Below are positions 15,970 through 24,951 of a stretch of DNA of 42,037 nt, piece after piece. The position numbers were made by a program, and so were the translations under genes. Below the pieces are notes generated by a model. The model saw only the letters and a program-made list of their open reading frames with translations. It was not told the DNA's origin and made no database searches. Where the stretch lies: NCBI GenBank assembly GCA_029557905.1, contig JAKQHR010000132.1, forward strand, positions 1-42,037, in the 5' to 3' direction. The stretch comes from Verrucomicrobiota bacterium (GTDB taxonomy: Bacteria > Verrucomicrobiota > Kiritimatiellia > JAKQHR01). Each line of letters opens with the position of its first letter. The first letter of the stretch is position 1.

Positions 15970-18200
15970 ATAGCCTTGAGTTCCTCCAAAGGTTCATTCA
16001 CAACTTCCTGGCCGCGCTGACGAATCACCAGCCTGCGGTGTGCGGCGGTTGTGTGCCCCAGTATTGAGAGCTGACTGTTTCTGAATACTTCTTCGACCTG
16101 TTCGCGGTCTGCAGCGTTAATTTCAAAAATGATTCGGCCTGGGCATTCGGCATAAATATCCTGAACGGTATCCGCTTCAACTCCCGCTTTCATTGAAAAA
16201 GCCGCTTCCGCCAGCGCCACCGCCAGCCCGCCGTCGGATATGTCATGGGCAGAGAGTATACAACCCGCCTGCACAGCTTCATAAAAAGCCCGGTAATTCA
16301 TGACCGCCTGCTGTGGATTATATTCGGCGCCCAGCAGGCAGATCAGGCTGTCATTGCGGCGTATGGATGCCCCGGTGATATGCCGTGAATCGTCTATGAT
16401 TCCGATGGAGCTTGTAAGAAGCGTGAGAGGAATGGACTCGGTTCCTTCCGGGGATTGATAAGTGTTGTTAAATGAATCTTTTCCCGAGATGAATGGGGCC
16501 TGGAAGATTCCTGCGGCGGACGAGAGCCCCTTCAGGCATTCAACGAGCGGTCCGAGGTCGCGCGGGTTCCGGGGATCGCCTGCGCAGAAGTTGTCCAGAA
16601 GCGCAATCTTGTCCGGATTCGCGCCAGTCACGAGAACCTGCCTGACGGCCTCGTCCACGGCGGCGTGTCCCATCGCAAAGGGGTCGCCGCCGGTGTGAAC
16701 AGTCAGGGAAACCCCGAGCGCGAAATATTTGGAACTTCCCCGCACCTGCATCACCGCCCCGTCCTGCGGGCAGTCGCCGCCCGCCCCCGCCAGCGGCTTG
16801 ATCAGGGTGTTGCCCTGCACCTCGTGGTCATATTGCCGGATCACAGGTTCACGAGAGCATATGTTGATGTCGGCCAGCAATGTTTTCAGCTTCCGGCTGC
16901 CTGTGGGAGCTGCCGAATCGGGCCGCCTGCATTCTGACTGAAGCCGTTTTACCGGAGGATGATGAAGAAAAGAGTTCTCGAGCGAACAAACGGTTTCTCC
17001 CCCGTGCACGACCTGAAGAATTCCATTGTCTTCCACTTTTCCGATTACACTGCAGGTGGTCTCATATACGGCGGCCAGTTCACGCAGTGGTTCAAGGTTT
17101 TCCAGGCGGATGACGAGAATCATACGTTCCTGGCTTTCGGAGAGAAGGATTTCCCATGTTTTCAGGCCGGTTTCCTTTAGATGAACATCGTCCAAAATGA
17201 GAGTTCCGCCTGTGCGGGAAAGAATCTCTCCGGCCGCGCTGGATATGCCGCCCGCGCCGCAGTCGTTTATGCTTTCGATAAGGCCCTTGATCCGCGATTG
17301 CAGGATGAAATCAGTAAGTTTCTTCTCCTCAATGGGATTTCCGATCTGCACGGCCCCGCGATCAGTGTCATGGCTCTCTTCATCCAGCGTGAGCGACGAA
17401 AACGTCGCGCCGTGCAGTCCGTCCCGGCCGGTATGTCCGCCGGCCAGCACAAGAATCATGCCGGGCTCAACGCGTTTCGAAATGTCCTCAACAGGAATTA
17501 CTCCCGCTGTGCCGCAGAAGACCAGCGGGTTGTGTGTGAACTTTTCATGAAAATAAACGGCCCCGCTGACGGTGGGGATCCCCATGCGGTTCCCGTAGTC
17601 CGCCACACCGCGCACAACGCCTTTCATGGTGTCGCGCGGATGGATCACGTTTTCCGGAACTGAATCATCACTGAGTTCCGGCCGCCCGAAGCAGAATACA
17701 TCGAGATTGGCCACCGGCTTTGCGCCTTTGCCCGCGCCAAGGATGTCGCGGATGACCCCGCCCAGGCCGGTGTTGGCCCCCGCATAGGGTTCAATGGCAG
17801 ACGGATGATTATGAGTTTCGACCTTGAAACAGAGCGCAAACTTCTCATCGAGGCGGATGAAACCGGCATTGTCTTCAAATGCACCCAGCACGAAATCCCC
17901 TTTGCCCGCGGAGATACGGGTGGAAACATCCCGAATGAATGTCTTGAAAAGGCCGTCAAGGATCTCGGCGCCGTGTTCAACGACAGCATTGAAGGTCCGG
18001 TGCTTGCAGTGCTCGCTCCATGTTTGCGCGATCACCTCGAGTTCAACGTCCGTCGGTGCGCGTGTACCCGATTTGAAGTGGTCCTGAATGGCGCACATGT
18101 CACATGCATCCAGCGCAAGGTCCATGGACCGGCTCAGTTCCTCCAACCGGATGCGGGTCATGCCATCCAGCGGCATGCTGCGGAAGACGGGGTCAGGCAT
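15939..18200 (-). CDS. purL: FGAM synthase large subunit PurL (small-type)
   Basis: The 753-residue PurL catalyses ATP-dependent amidation of FGAR to FGAM. LEVIAQTWSEHCKHRTF near residue 58 and ETHNHPSAIEPYAGANTG near 130, followed by GGVIRDILG, are the hallmark motifs. GGHTGRDGLHGATFSS near 255 and GSSKYFALGVSLTV near 495 mark the two PurM-like halves. The size fits the PurSLQ-dependent form, which lacks its own PurS and glutaminase domains. ATG 18200 overlaps the purS stop by 8 nt and the gene overlaps purQ by 31 nt. Confidence 0.97.
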   Translation of the reverse strand: MPDPVFRSMPLDGMTRIRLEELSRSMDLALDACDMCAIQDHFKSGTRAPTDVELEVIAQTWSEHCKHRTFNAVVEHGAEILDGLFKTFIRDVSTRISAGKGDFVLGAFEDNAGFIRLDEKFALCFKVETHNHPSAIEPYAGANTGLGGVIRDILGAGKGAKPVANLDVFCFGRPELSDDSVPENVIHPRDTMKGVVRGVADYGNRMGIPTVSGAVYFHEKFTHNPLVFCGTAGVIPVEDISKRVEPGMILVLAGGHTGRDGLHGATFSSLTLDEESHDTDRGAVQIGNPIEEKKLTDFILQSRIKGLIESINDCGAGGISSAAGEILSRTGGTLILDDVHLKETGLKTWEILLSESQERMILVIRLENLEPLRELAAVYETTCSVIGKVEDNGILQVVHGGETVCSLENSFLHHPPVKRLQSECRRPDSAAPTGSRKLKTLLADINICSREPVIRQYDHEVQGNTLIKPLAGAGGDCPQDGAVMQVRGSSKYFALGVSLTVHTGGDPFAMGHAAVDEAVRQVLVTGANPDKIALLDNFCAGDPRNPRDLGPLVECLKGLSSAAGIFQAPFISGKDSFNNTYQSPEGTESIPLTLLTSSIGIIDDSRHITGASIRRNDSLICLLGAEYNPQQAVMNYRAFYEAVQAGCILSAHDISDGGLAVALAEAAFSMKAGVEADTVQDIYAECPGRIIFEINAADREQVEEVFRNSQLSILGHTTAAHRRLVIRQRGQEVVNEPLEELKAIWQNALKPWC

Positions 18201-18450
18201 AAACCACCTCCCACTCGTGGATGACGGGATTCACGAGATGCCGGAGGATCCGTGGCATGTCGGGGATGCGGTCTCCGAGCAGATAAATCCGCTGGACGGG
18301 TTTGATGTCAGCGATTTGAACATCCTCTGTGGTGATGTGCCGGCAATATCCCAGAATGTATTCCCGCTCCAGGTCGAGATGCCCGGGGCGCATGCGGATA
18401 TTGATGCAGCACACATGCGGGACTATCACGGGCGGGGCGTTGACATGCAT
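18193..18450 (-). CDS. purS: FGAM synthase subunit PurS (divergent)
   Basis: The 85-residue reading from ATG 18450 has PurS size. It shows the beta-strand start INIRMRPGHLDLEREYIL, a central VQIADIKPVQRIYLLG and the diagnostic end ILRHLVNPVIHEWEV, like the L-x-N-P-V-I-E-x-Y-x-V end of PurS. PurS bridges PurL and PurQ. Its position directly before purL supports the call. The frame stays open upstream across the 180-nt gap to the acyl-CoA synthetase stop, with a GTG at 18495 and no good ATG until inside that gene. A longer N-terminus is therefore possible. The GGAAGAG just before the ATG is spaced very closely. Confidence 0.7.
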   Translation of the reverse strand: MHVNAPPVIVPHVCCINIRMRPGHLDLEREYILGYCRHITTEDVQIADIKPVQRIYLLGDRIPDMPRILRHLVNPVIHEWEVVYA

Positions 18451-18629
18451 CTCTTCCGACTGCGGGTTCAGCAGCAGCCGATGAAGAAACTGCACGGCGG
18501 AATCCCGAGCCCCCTCGAAATCACAGGTGTAGCACCGCGTCTTCCTCCATGTGAAATCCGCGCCTGCTATGAGTTCGTTTCCTTTGCGTGGCTGAACAAA
18601 CAGGCTGTCTATTTCGAGGTGCAGTGTAT
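18451..18629 (-). other. Gap between acyl-CoA synthetase and purS
   Basis: 179 nt without a confident gene. The minus-strand purS frame continues through it without a stop, and its translation (for example GNELIAGADFTWRKTRCYTC) looks protein-like but matches nothing I know. No convincing promoter, hairpin or purine riboswitch was seen. Confidence 0.4.
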
Positions 18630-21380
18630 TCAGCTTAGGGATATCTCCGCCTTCACAAACGGTGAGTCGGCTTCTTCGGTGAGCGTGAAGCCCAGTTTCC
18701 GGCACAGATCCTGCATGCCCTTGTTGTCCTTCAGGATCGTGGCGACAATCGTGCTCATCTTCTCCTCGCGTCCGATGGCCAGCAGCTTCTGCATGATTTG
18801 TGTGCCCAGCCCGCGCTTTTGGTATTTGTCAGTGATGAGCAGCGAAAACTTGGCTTCTTCAGAGCCGTGAATTTTGCTCAATCGGGCCAGCGCGATGATC
18901 GAGCGCTCCTGGGTCTTTGGATCCTTGCGGTCGGCCACCAGCACCATTTCGCGGTCGTAATCCACAAAACAGACACGAACCAGCCGGTCATGCGCGATGC
19001 GCTGCTGGAGATCCAGCCGGTTGGCGTAGCGCAGATAGACACTCTGGGCGGAAAGCGTCTTGTGAAAGGCAATCATTTTCTTTTCGTCGCCCGGACTCAC
19101 AGGCCGCAGGGCTACTTTTGCGCCGTCATCCATCTCCCACCGGCTGATATACTGGATGGGGTAGGGGCGGATGGCCGGTTTCGGGAGGTCCTTTTCCGAA
19201 ACCTTTTCGCCATGCAGCACGAAGCGTCCATCCAGCGCCAGAAGCTGATCGGGAGATGCGATCAGGGGATTGATGTCGCTTTCCACGATCCATGGCTGTT
19301 CAACCACCAGCTGACTGAAGCGGACCATGATTTTGATGAGCTGGTCGATATCCACGCTCTTGCGTCCGCGGACGCCTTTGAGCGCCTTGTAAATCTTGGT
19401 GTTTTCCAGCATGCGCCGCGCCAGATTGGCGTTCAGCGGGGGGAGGCCCAGAGCCCGGTCCTTGAACACCTCCACGAGCTGTCCGCCCAGGCCAAAAAGA
19501 AGCACCGGGCCGAACTGGGGATCCAGCGAGCTGCCGAGAATAACCTCGTAGCCTTCCAGTTTGATCATGGGCTGGACGGTCACGCCTTCAAAACCCTCTG
19601 CACTGGCCTTTTCGGCCACGGATTTCTGAATTCGGGTGAAGGCATTCATTACGCTTTCCGCATCGCGCAGATTGAGGAGCACCCCTCCCACATCGGTTTT
19701 GTGCGTGATCGTTGTCGAATGCAGCTTGACCACCACGGGAAACCCCATCTCCTGTGCAGCCTTGGCGGCCTCGGCCGGAGTCTTTGCGACTTTCATCGGC
19801 GTGGTCGGGATGCCATAGGAGCCCAGCAGCTCCTTGGACTCGACCTCGGTCAGGAGTGTTCTGCCTTCCCTGCGCACCCGGCTGATGATAGCGGCGGCTT
19901 TTTCGCGGTCCGGCCATGGGCTTTCATCGCTTTCCTCCTCCATGGAGGGGGTCTGGTAAAGCGCCCGCAGGTTCTCGCTGTATTTGTGCATGTAGTTGAA
20001 CGCCTGCGTGGCCATATCCGGATATTTGTAGGTCGGGATATTGGCCTTGTTCAGAATATCAATGCCGGCCGCGACGGCGGCGCCGCCCATCCAGCTTGCA
20101 AAGACGGGCTTGCCCTCGATCGTGGCATAAGGCTTGAGTTTCTCAGCCGTCTGAGTGGGATCGGTCATGTCCTGCGGGGTCAGGATAACCAGCAGACCGT
20201 CCGCATGGGGATCCTTGGCGGCGATGGCCAGCGCCTCGGCATATTTTTCAGGTTGGGCGTCTCCCAGAATGTCGATCGGATTGTTCCGGCTCCAGGCGGC
20301 AGGAAGGATGGCATTCAGAGCCTCAAACGTGCTCTGGGAAAGCTCCGCCAGCTCGCCGCCGCCGGTAATCAGCGCATCGGTCGCCAGCACGCCTGGCCCG
20401 CCGGCATTGGTGAGGATCGAAAGTCTTTTCCCTTTCGGAAGCGGCTGTTTCGCCAGCACGTCTGACATATCAAACAGCTCATTAATCGAATTCACACGAA
20501 GCACCCCAACGCGCCGGAATGCGGCATCCAGAACGTCGTCGCTTCCGGTCATGGATCCGGTATGGGAGGCCGCCGCCTGCGCGGCCTGTGCCGTGCGGCC
20601 GGCCTTGATGACGATAATCGGCTTGTTCTGCGCCACTTCGCGCGCAGCAGAGAGAAACGCCCGTGCATTGCCGATCGATTCCATATAGATCACAATGCTC
20701 TGCGTGCGGGGATCATCGCCGAAGTAATCGATCAGATCGCCCCAGTTTACGTCCAGCATGCTTCCGGTCGAGACAAAGGAACTGAATCCAACCTGTTTTT
20801 GCCGGGCCCAGTCCAGAATGGCTGTGCAGAGTGCGCCGCTCTGGCTCAAAAAGGCCACATTGCCCGGGGCGGCCATGGTGGATCCGAACGTCACGTTCAG
20901 GCGGATGAGGGGATTCATGACTCCCAGACAGTTTGGCCCGATGATCCGCATTCCGCCGCTGCGGGCATTCTCCAGAACAGCCTGCTCCAGTTTGATTCCC
21001 GGAGCTCCAAGCTCCTTGAACCCGGCGGAGATAATCACTGCGCCCTTGACTCCGGCATCGGCGCATTCTTTCACCAGGCCGGGAATCAGCTTTGCGGGAG
21101 TTACGAAAACGGCAAGATCCACCTTCTCGGGTATGGCGGCAATGCTTGGATAGGCCTTGATCCCCATGACGCTCTGGCGGGTCGGATTGACGGGATAAAC
21201 CACGCCGCCGAACGGATTGCTGATGAGGTTCCACAACAGGGTGCGGCCCACGCTGTTGGGTTTTTCCGTGGCTCCGATCAGGGCCACAGATTTGGGCTGG
21301 AAGATGGCGTCAAGAGGGTGCCCCGTATACTTCAGTACATCCCCCACAGGATCCGTAATCAGGTTGCTGCCAGAATTCAT
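18630..21380 (-). CDS. ADP-forming acyl-CoA synthetase fused to GNAT acetyltransferase (Pat-like)
   Basis: The 916-residue fusion starts with a CoA-binding domain ([15 protein letters not shown] near residue 33, [10 protein letters not shown] near 148). A ligase domain follows with the phospho-His motif [10 protein letters not shown] (His273), then an ATP-grasp half ([26 protein letters not shown]). The C-terminal GNAT domain covers about residues 755-916 ([17 protein letters not shown] is the acetyl-CoA loop). This is the architecture of PatZ/YfiQ lysine acetyltransferases, in which the synthetase part is often inactive. Here the His is retained, so acetyl-CoA/acetate metabolism is also possible. 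ATG 21380 has a GGAAAAG site; the in-frame start at 21404 is less likely. Confidence 0.9.
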   Translation of the reverse strand: MNSGSNLITDPVGDVLKYTGHPLDAIFQPKSVALIGATEKPNSVGRTLLWNLISNPFGGVVYPVNPTRQSVMGIKAYPSIAAIPEKVDLAVFVTPAKLIPGLVKECADAGVKGAVIISAGFKELGAPGIKLEQAVLENARSGGMRIIGPNCLGVMNPLIRLNVTFGSTMAAPGNVAFLSQSGALCTAILDWARQKQVGFSSFVSTGSMLDVNWGDLIDYFGDDPRTQSIVIYMESIGNARAFLSAAREVAQNKPIIVIKAGRTAQAAQAAASHTGSMTGSDDVLDAAFRRVGVLRVNSINELFDMSDVLAKQPLPKGKRLSILTNAGGPGVLATDALITGGGELAELSQSTFEALNAILPAAWSRNNPIDILGDAQPEKYAEALAIAAKDPHADGLLVILTPQDMTDPTQTAEKLKPYATIEGKPVFASWMGGAAVAAGIDILNKANIPTYKYPDMATQAFNYMHKYSENLRALYQTPSMEEESDESPWPDREKAAAIISRVRREGRTLLTEVESKELLGSYGIPTTPMKVAKTPAEAAKAAQEMGFPVVVKLHSTTITHKTDVGGVLLNLRDAESVMNAFTRIQKSVAEKASAEGFEGVTVQPMIKLEGYEVILGSSLDPQFGPVLLFGLGGQLVEVFKDRALGLPPLNANLARRMLENTKIYKALKGVRGRKSVDIDQLIKIMVRFSQLVVEQPWIVESDINPLIASPDQLLALDGRFVLHGEKVSEKDLPKPAIRPYPIQYISRWEMDDGAKVALRPVSPGDEKKMIAFHKTLSAQSVYLRYANRLDLQQRIAHDRLVRVCFVDYDREMVLVADRKDPKTQERSIIALARLSKIHGSEEAKFSLLITDKYQKRGLGTQIMQKLLAIGREEKMSTIVATILKDNKGMQDLCRKLGFTLTEEADSPFVKAEISLS

Positions 21381-21425
21381 AGATCTTTTCCTTTCAGTAA
21401 ACAAATGGCTGATTTGTTCGTGGAC

Positions 21426-21454
21426 ACTCTACCAGCCGCATATCGGTCTGCCAA
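21426..21454 (-). promoter_or_regulatory. Sigma70-type promoter for the acyl-CoA synthetase gene
   Basis: On the minus strand: -35 TTGGCA (21454-21449), a 17-bp spacer, and -10 TAGAGT (21431-21426). A leader of about 40 nt with GGAAAAG precedes ATG 21380. The TAGANT box matches other promoters in this window. Confidence 0.6.
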
Positions 21455-21549
21455 GCCTGTCGAGCAGTTAATTACATGGTTTTGTCTGCGAGGAGTTCCT
21501 GCTATTGTGCTTGATGCGCTGACAGTAATTTTGGGACTGTGTGGAGCTG

Positions 21550-22512
21550 ATGAAGTCGCGATGGTTTTTTCTGACAGCGGGGTCTGGTGTCTTCTGGCTG
21601 CTGGTTTGCGCGGTAAGCGTGGAAACGGCGGCACGCAGCTGTCTGTCTCCGCGGTTTTTCAGTCATGAAATGGACGAGCTTCTGTGGAAGCTGGAGCATG
21701 AGTCCTGCGACAAGCCGGTGGTGATGCTGGGGGACAGCGTGGGGCGTCAGATATCGCTGGCTATGCGGGGCAGGGGGGACACGTACTTCGCGCCTTTAGC
21801 CACCAGCGCGGCCGTGGAGACAGCGGGGCAGTATTTTGTTTTTCTGCGCTACCTTGAGCATAACCGGAAACCCGACCGCGTGATTCTCTTCATGCGTAAT
21901 CCGCTGGACGGCGATCTTAGGAAGGTTTGCACAGAAAACTACGTCCAGCGTTGTTTCACGCGCTGGCGCGAGATAGGCAGTCTGACCTGGCAGGCACGGG
22001 ATCCCGCTTTTGGCCTGCGCATGCTTTCTTATCGCCTCGCTTCAGCAAAATACCGCCTGCATCTGCAGCGCACTATTCCCTTTCTTCCCGTGAAAGATTC
22101 TTTTGAGGGCATTCCTGAAGACCAGCTTCTGGAGCGCAAGAAGAGTTTAAGAAAGCAGTCGCTGAAGCAGCGGCTGATCAGTCTGCTCCTGCCGCGAAGT
22201 ACCGAAACCATATCCGAATACTACTTCCTGAAACTGCTGGATGAATGCCGCAGAAGAAGCATTCCCCTCTACTTCCAGCCAACCCCCATGAGGGAGAGTA
22301 AAATCAGCACGCCGGAGGAGACGCTGCGAAGAAAGGCGCTTTTCAGCCGAATGGGAGAACTGGCCCCGGATTATCCCCTGTTTTCATATTCCGATGTCGT
22401 GAAGTCTTATCCCGACCGCTATTTTGTCGATGGAATTCACATCCAGCAGTCAAAGCTGTCCCAGGTCAGCGAGGAATATGCGGATTTGATGGATCAAATA
22501 CACGCCCCATGA
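21550..22512 (+). CDS. Membrane-anchored SGNH-type acyltransferase-like protein, paralogue 1
   Basis: The 320-residue protein has an N-terminal transmembrane anchor (about 5-25) and an outside SGNH domain. MLGDSVGRQ at 59-67 carries the nucleophile Ser63, and DGIH at 294-297 supplies the Asp/His. AlgJ/AlgX and DltD partners of MBOAT transferases have the same plan. It is one of three tandem paralogues around the MBOAT gene, sharing SHE-x-D-x-LL, ENYVQRCFTRW and A-KYRLHLQ. In block II this copy has Ser86-Ala87 where the other two have Asn-Gly, so its activity may differ. GTG 21541 is an alternative start. A 77-nt gap separates it from the MBOAT gene. Confidence 0.8.
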   Translation: MKSRWFFLTAGSGVFWLLVCAVSVETAARSCLSPRFFSHEMDELLWKLEHESCDKPVVMLGDSVGRQISLAMRGRGDTYFAPLATSAAVETAGQYFVFLRYLEHNRKPDRVILFMRNPLDGDLRKVCTENYVQRCFTRWREIGSLTWQARDPAFGLRMLSYRLASAKYRLHLQRTIPFLPVKDSFEGIPEDQLLERKKSLRKQSLKQRLISLLLPRSTETISEYYFLKLLDECRRRSIPLYFQPTPMRESKISTPEETLRRKALFSRMGELAPDYPLFSYSDVVKSYPDRYFVDGIHIQQSKLSQVSEEYADLMDQIHAP

Positions 22513-22589
22513 TCTCCTTAACAAATATGCTTGATGTCGCGAAGCGGTTTGATGACAATCCCCGGTCAATATCAGGAAATTCTTAAGCC

Positions 22590-24017
22590 ATGCTCTTTAA
22601 TTCAGCCGAATTTATTATTTTCTTTGTGGTGCTGTACGGGCTGTATGTGGTGCTGCCTCATCGTCCCCAAAATCTCCTGCTGCTGGCGGGAAGCTATATC
22701 TTTTATGCGGCATGGGACTGGCGCTTTCTGTCCCTCATTCTGATATCCACCGTGATTGATTACTATTGCGCGCATGCCATCGATCGGAGCGATATGCCGC
22801 GCCGGAAGAAGGCGTTCCTGACCGTCAGCATGGTTTCCAACCTTGGACTTCTGGGCATATTCAAATACAGCAACTTCTTTGTCCACAGCATGATCTCTTT
22901 GCTCGGACGCTTTGGCCTGGAGGTTCAGCCCCTTACACTGAACATCATTCTTCCCATGGGCATCTCTTTTTACACCTTCCAGACGATGAGCTATACGATT
23001 GATGTGTACCGCGGGCAGTTGAAGCCCGCAGTGAACATTCTGGACTTTGCACTGTATGTAACGCTTTTCCCTCAGCTGGTGGCCGGTCCAATTGAACGCG
23101 CTTCCAACCTTTTCCCGCAGGTCATCCGCCCGCGCAAAATCAGCCGCTACGGCATAACACATGGAGCCTATTTGATCTTCTGGGGCTATTTCCAGAAGGT
23201 GTTCATCGCCGACAACATTGCGCCGCTTGTCGAGAAGCTTTTTGAAGGTTCGGCCCCGTATAACGGAGTGCATGTGCTTCTGGGCCTTTATGCGTTTGCA
23301 TTGCAGATCTACTGCGATTTTGCCGGATATTCCAATATTGCCCGAGGTTTGGCTTTCTGCATGGGATTCCGATTCATGCTGAATTTCAACCTGCCGTATT
23401 TTGCAACCAATCCAAGCGATTTCTGGGCGCGCTGGCACATCAGTCTTTCCACGTGGCTTCGCGACTATCTTTATATCCCGCTGGGCGGGAACCGGAAGGG
23501 GACCTGGTTCACTTATCGGAATCTGGCACTCACAATGATTCTGGGCGGACTCTGGCACGGCGCGGCCTGGAATTTCGTGCTGTGGGGGATTTACCAGGGG
23601 ATTCTGCTGATCGGGCACCGCTGGTACCGGGCGGTCCGTCCCTTTGTGGCGCCCGCCGTGCCATGGAAGGCCGCCGCACTCCGGGTGCTGCACACGGTGG
23701 CTTTTTTCCATCTGGTATGCCTCGGCTGGCTCCTTTTCAGGGCGGAATCCCTGCACCAGATCGGAGCCATGCTGTCCGCCCTGTTCACTGGCTTTGTCTG
23801 GCCCAGCCAGTTGGTCCTTGAGCATCTTGTCGCGGCCATCCTCTTTTTCGGGGGCCTCATGATGGTGATCGAATGGTTCCAGTTCAGGTCCAGCGATCTG
23901 TATGTGGTTCTGAAATGGCCGCTGCCGGTGCGCGTGGCGGTTTATCTGCTTATGTTTTACGGCCTCGTGATCTTTGGTGTGCAGGATGCCCAATCGTTTA
24001 TCTATTTTCAGTTCTAG
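22590..24017 (+). CDS. MBOAT family O-acyltransferase (AlgI-like)
   Basis: The 475-residue polytopic protein has about 11 hydrophobic segments. It begins LFNSAEFIIFF like AlgI and carries the family core: FPQLVAGPIER near residue 160, YCDFAGYSNIARGLA near 241, RWHISLSTWLRDYLYIPLGG at 281-300, and GGLWHGAAWNFVLWG with the catalytic His323. Such proteins pass an acyl group, usually acetyl, across the membrane to a periplasmic partner that modifies a polysaccharide. Here the partners are the three flanking SGNH proteins. Its end overlaps the start of SGNH paralogue 2 by 32 nt. Confidence 0.95.
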   Translation: MLFNSAEFIIFFVVLYGLYVVLPHRPQNLLLLAGSYIFYAAWDWRFLSLILISTVIDYYCAHAIDRSDMPRRKKAFLTVSMVSNLGLLGIFKYSNFFVHSMISLLGRFGLEVQPLTLNIILPMGISFYTFQTMSYTIDVYRGQLKPAVNILDFALYVTLFPQLVAGPIERASNLFPQVIRPRKISRYGITHGAYLIFWGYFQKVFIADNIAPLVEKLFEGSAPYNGVHVLLGLYAFALQIYCDFAGYSNIARGLAFCMGFRFMLNFNLPYFATNPSDFWARWHISLSTWLRDYLYIPLGGNRKGTWFTYRNLALTMILGGLWHGAAWNFVLWGIYQGILLIGHRWYRAVRPFVAPAVPWKAAALRVLHTVAFFHLVCLGWLLFRAESLHQIGAMLSALFTGFVWPSQLVLEHLVAAILFFGGLMMVIEWFQFRSSDLYVVLKWPLPVRVAVYLLMFYGLVIFGVQDAQSFIYFQF

Positions 24018-24951
24018 ACTGCTGGCTTCCGGAGTGGCCTGGACGGCGGCTGCGGTTTTCTGCATCGAAAGCTGGTGCTGGAAAACACTGCCCTCGAAAT
24101 ATTTCAGCCATGAGGTGGATATCCTTCTCTATGATCTGCAGACCAGGACCTACGATGCCGATACAATTGTCCTGGGGGACAGCGTCGGCCGGCAGCTTTC
24201 GCGGTATTTGGCCGGACAGAAGAAGTGTGATTTCATCCCGCTGGCCACAAATGGCGCTGTGGAAATGGCGGGCCAGTACTATATCCTGATTCGTTATCTG
24301 GAGCGCAATCGCCCGCCCTCCGCTGTGATTCTGCTGAAGCATCATGTGCTTCACGGCGATATGAAGCGCGTGACAACGGAAAATTATCTCCAGCGCTGTT
24401 TTACCCGCTGGTATGAGATGTTGTCCATGACGTGGCAGTCTCAAAGCCCGTCATTCGGGTTGCGGATGCTGAGCTATCGCCTTGCGGCGGCCAAATACCG
24501 CCTGCATCTGCAGAAACTGATTCCCGGACTTCCTCCTCCCGAAACAGGCGGGAATGCCCGGCAGGTGGAGGAGCGTCTGGAGGTCCTTGAGAAAACCCCG
24601 CCGCTGCAGCAGCTGATGAAACGATTATTCCCCTCGGATCTAAACTCGATTTCTGAATATTACTTTATCCGCCTTTTGAGTCTCTGCCAGCAGCGCAATA
24701 TCAGGATTTATTATATCCCGTGTCCGATGACAAACAGCACGTGGACCAGATACAAATGCGGTGTGGCGTATGCCAGGCTTGTTCGGCGGCTGCAGGAGCT
24801 GTCTGAAGACTTCCCTGTATTGACCTATACAACCGAAATCAGAGACTATCCAAATGGCTGGTTTGAGGACGGCATTCACATATCGGCAGAGAAACTTCCT
24901 GTTGTAGCGGACGATTACAGCCGGTTGATGACGGAGCTGATGCGGCAATGA
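23986..24951 (+). CDS. Membrane-anchored SGNH-type acyltransferase-like protein, paralogue 2
   Basis: The 321-residue protein has a transmembrane anchor at about residues 8-28. GDS at 64-66 (Ser66), block II TNGA with Asn89-Gly90, and DGIH at 295-298 complete an intact-looking SGNH set. It is closer to paralogue 3 than to paralogue 1, as seen in KTLPS-x-x-FSHEVD and the L-Q-T-R-x-YDA stretch. ATG 23986 lies inside the last codons of the MBOAT gene, so the two are translationally linked. The stop overlaps the next start (ATGA). Likely role: extracytoplasmic O-acetyl transfer to a glycan, by analogy with AlgJ, PatB and DltD. Confidence 0.8.
   Translation: MPNRLSIFSSRLLASGVAWTAAAVFCIESWCWKTLPSKYFSHEVDILLYDLQTRTYDADTIVLGDSVGRQLSRYLAGQKKCDFIPLATNGAVEMAGQYYILIRYLERNRPPSAVILLKHHVLHGDMKRVTTENYLQRCFTRWYEMLSMTWQSQSPSFGLRMLSYRLAAAKYRLHLQKLIPGLPPPETGGNARQVEERLEVLEKTPPLQQLMKRLFPSDLNSISEYYFIRLLSLCQQRNIRIYYIPCPMTNSTWTRYKCGVAYARLVRRLQELSEDFPVLTYTTEIRDYPNGWFEDGIHISAEKLPVVADDYSRLMTELMRQ

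Noticed and set aside
18451-18629. Purine riboswitch or PurR-type operator ahead of purS
   Set aside because: I found neither the conserved purine-aptamer loops nor a palindromic operator in this gap.
18798-20465. Long open frame (555 codons) on the plus strand opposite the acyl-CoA synthetase gene
   Set aside because: It is antisense to a gene with full domain motifs. Its translation is rich in His/Gln/Arg with no domain, typical of a shadow frame in GC-rich DNA.
22602-24065. Minus-strand frame of 487 codons across the MBOAT gene
   Set aside because: The plus strand encodes an unmistakable MBOAT protein; the antisense product is hydrophilic low-complexity sequence with no motif.
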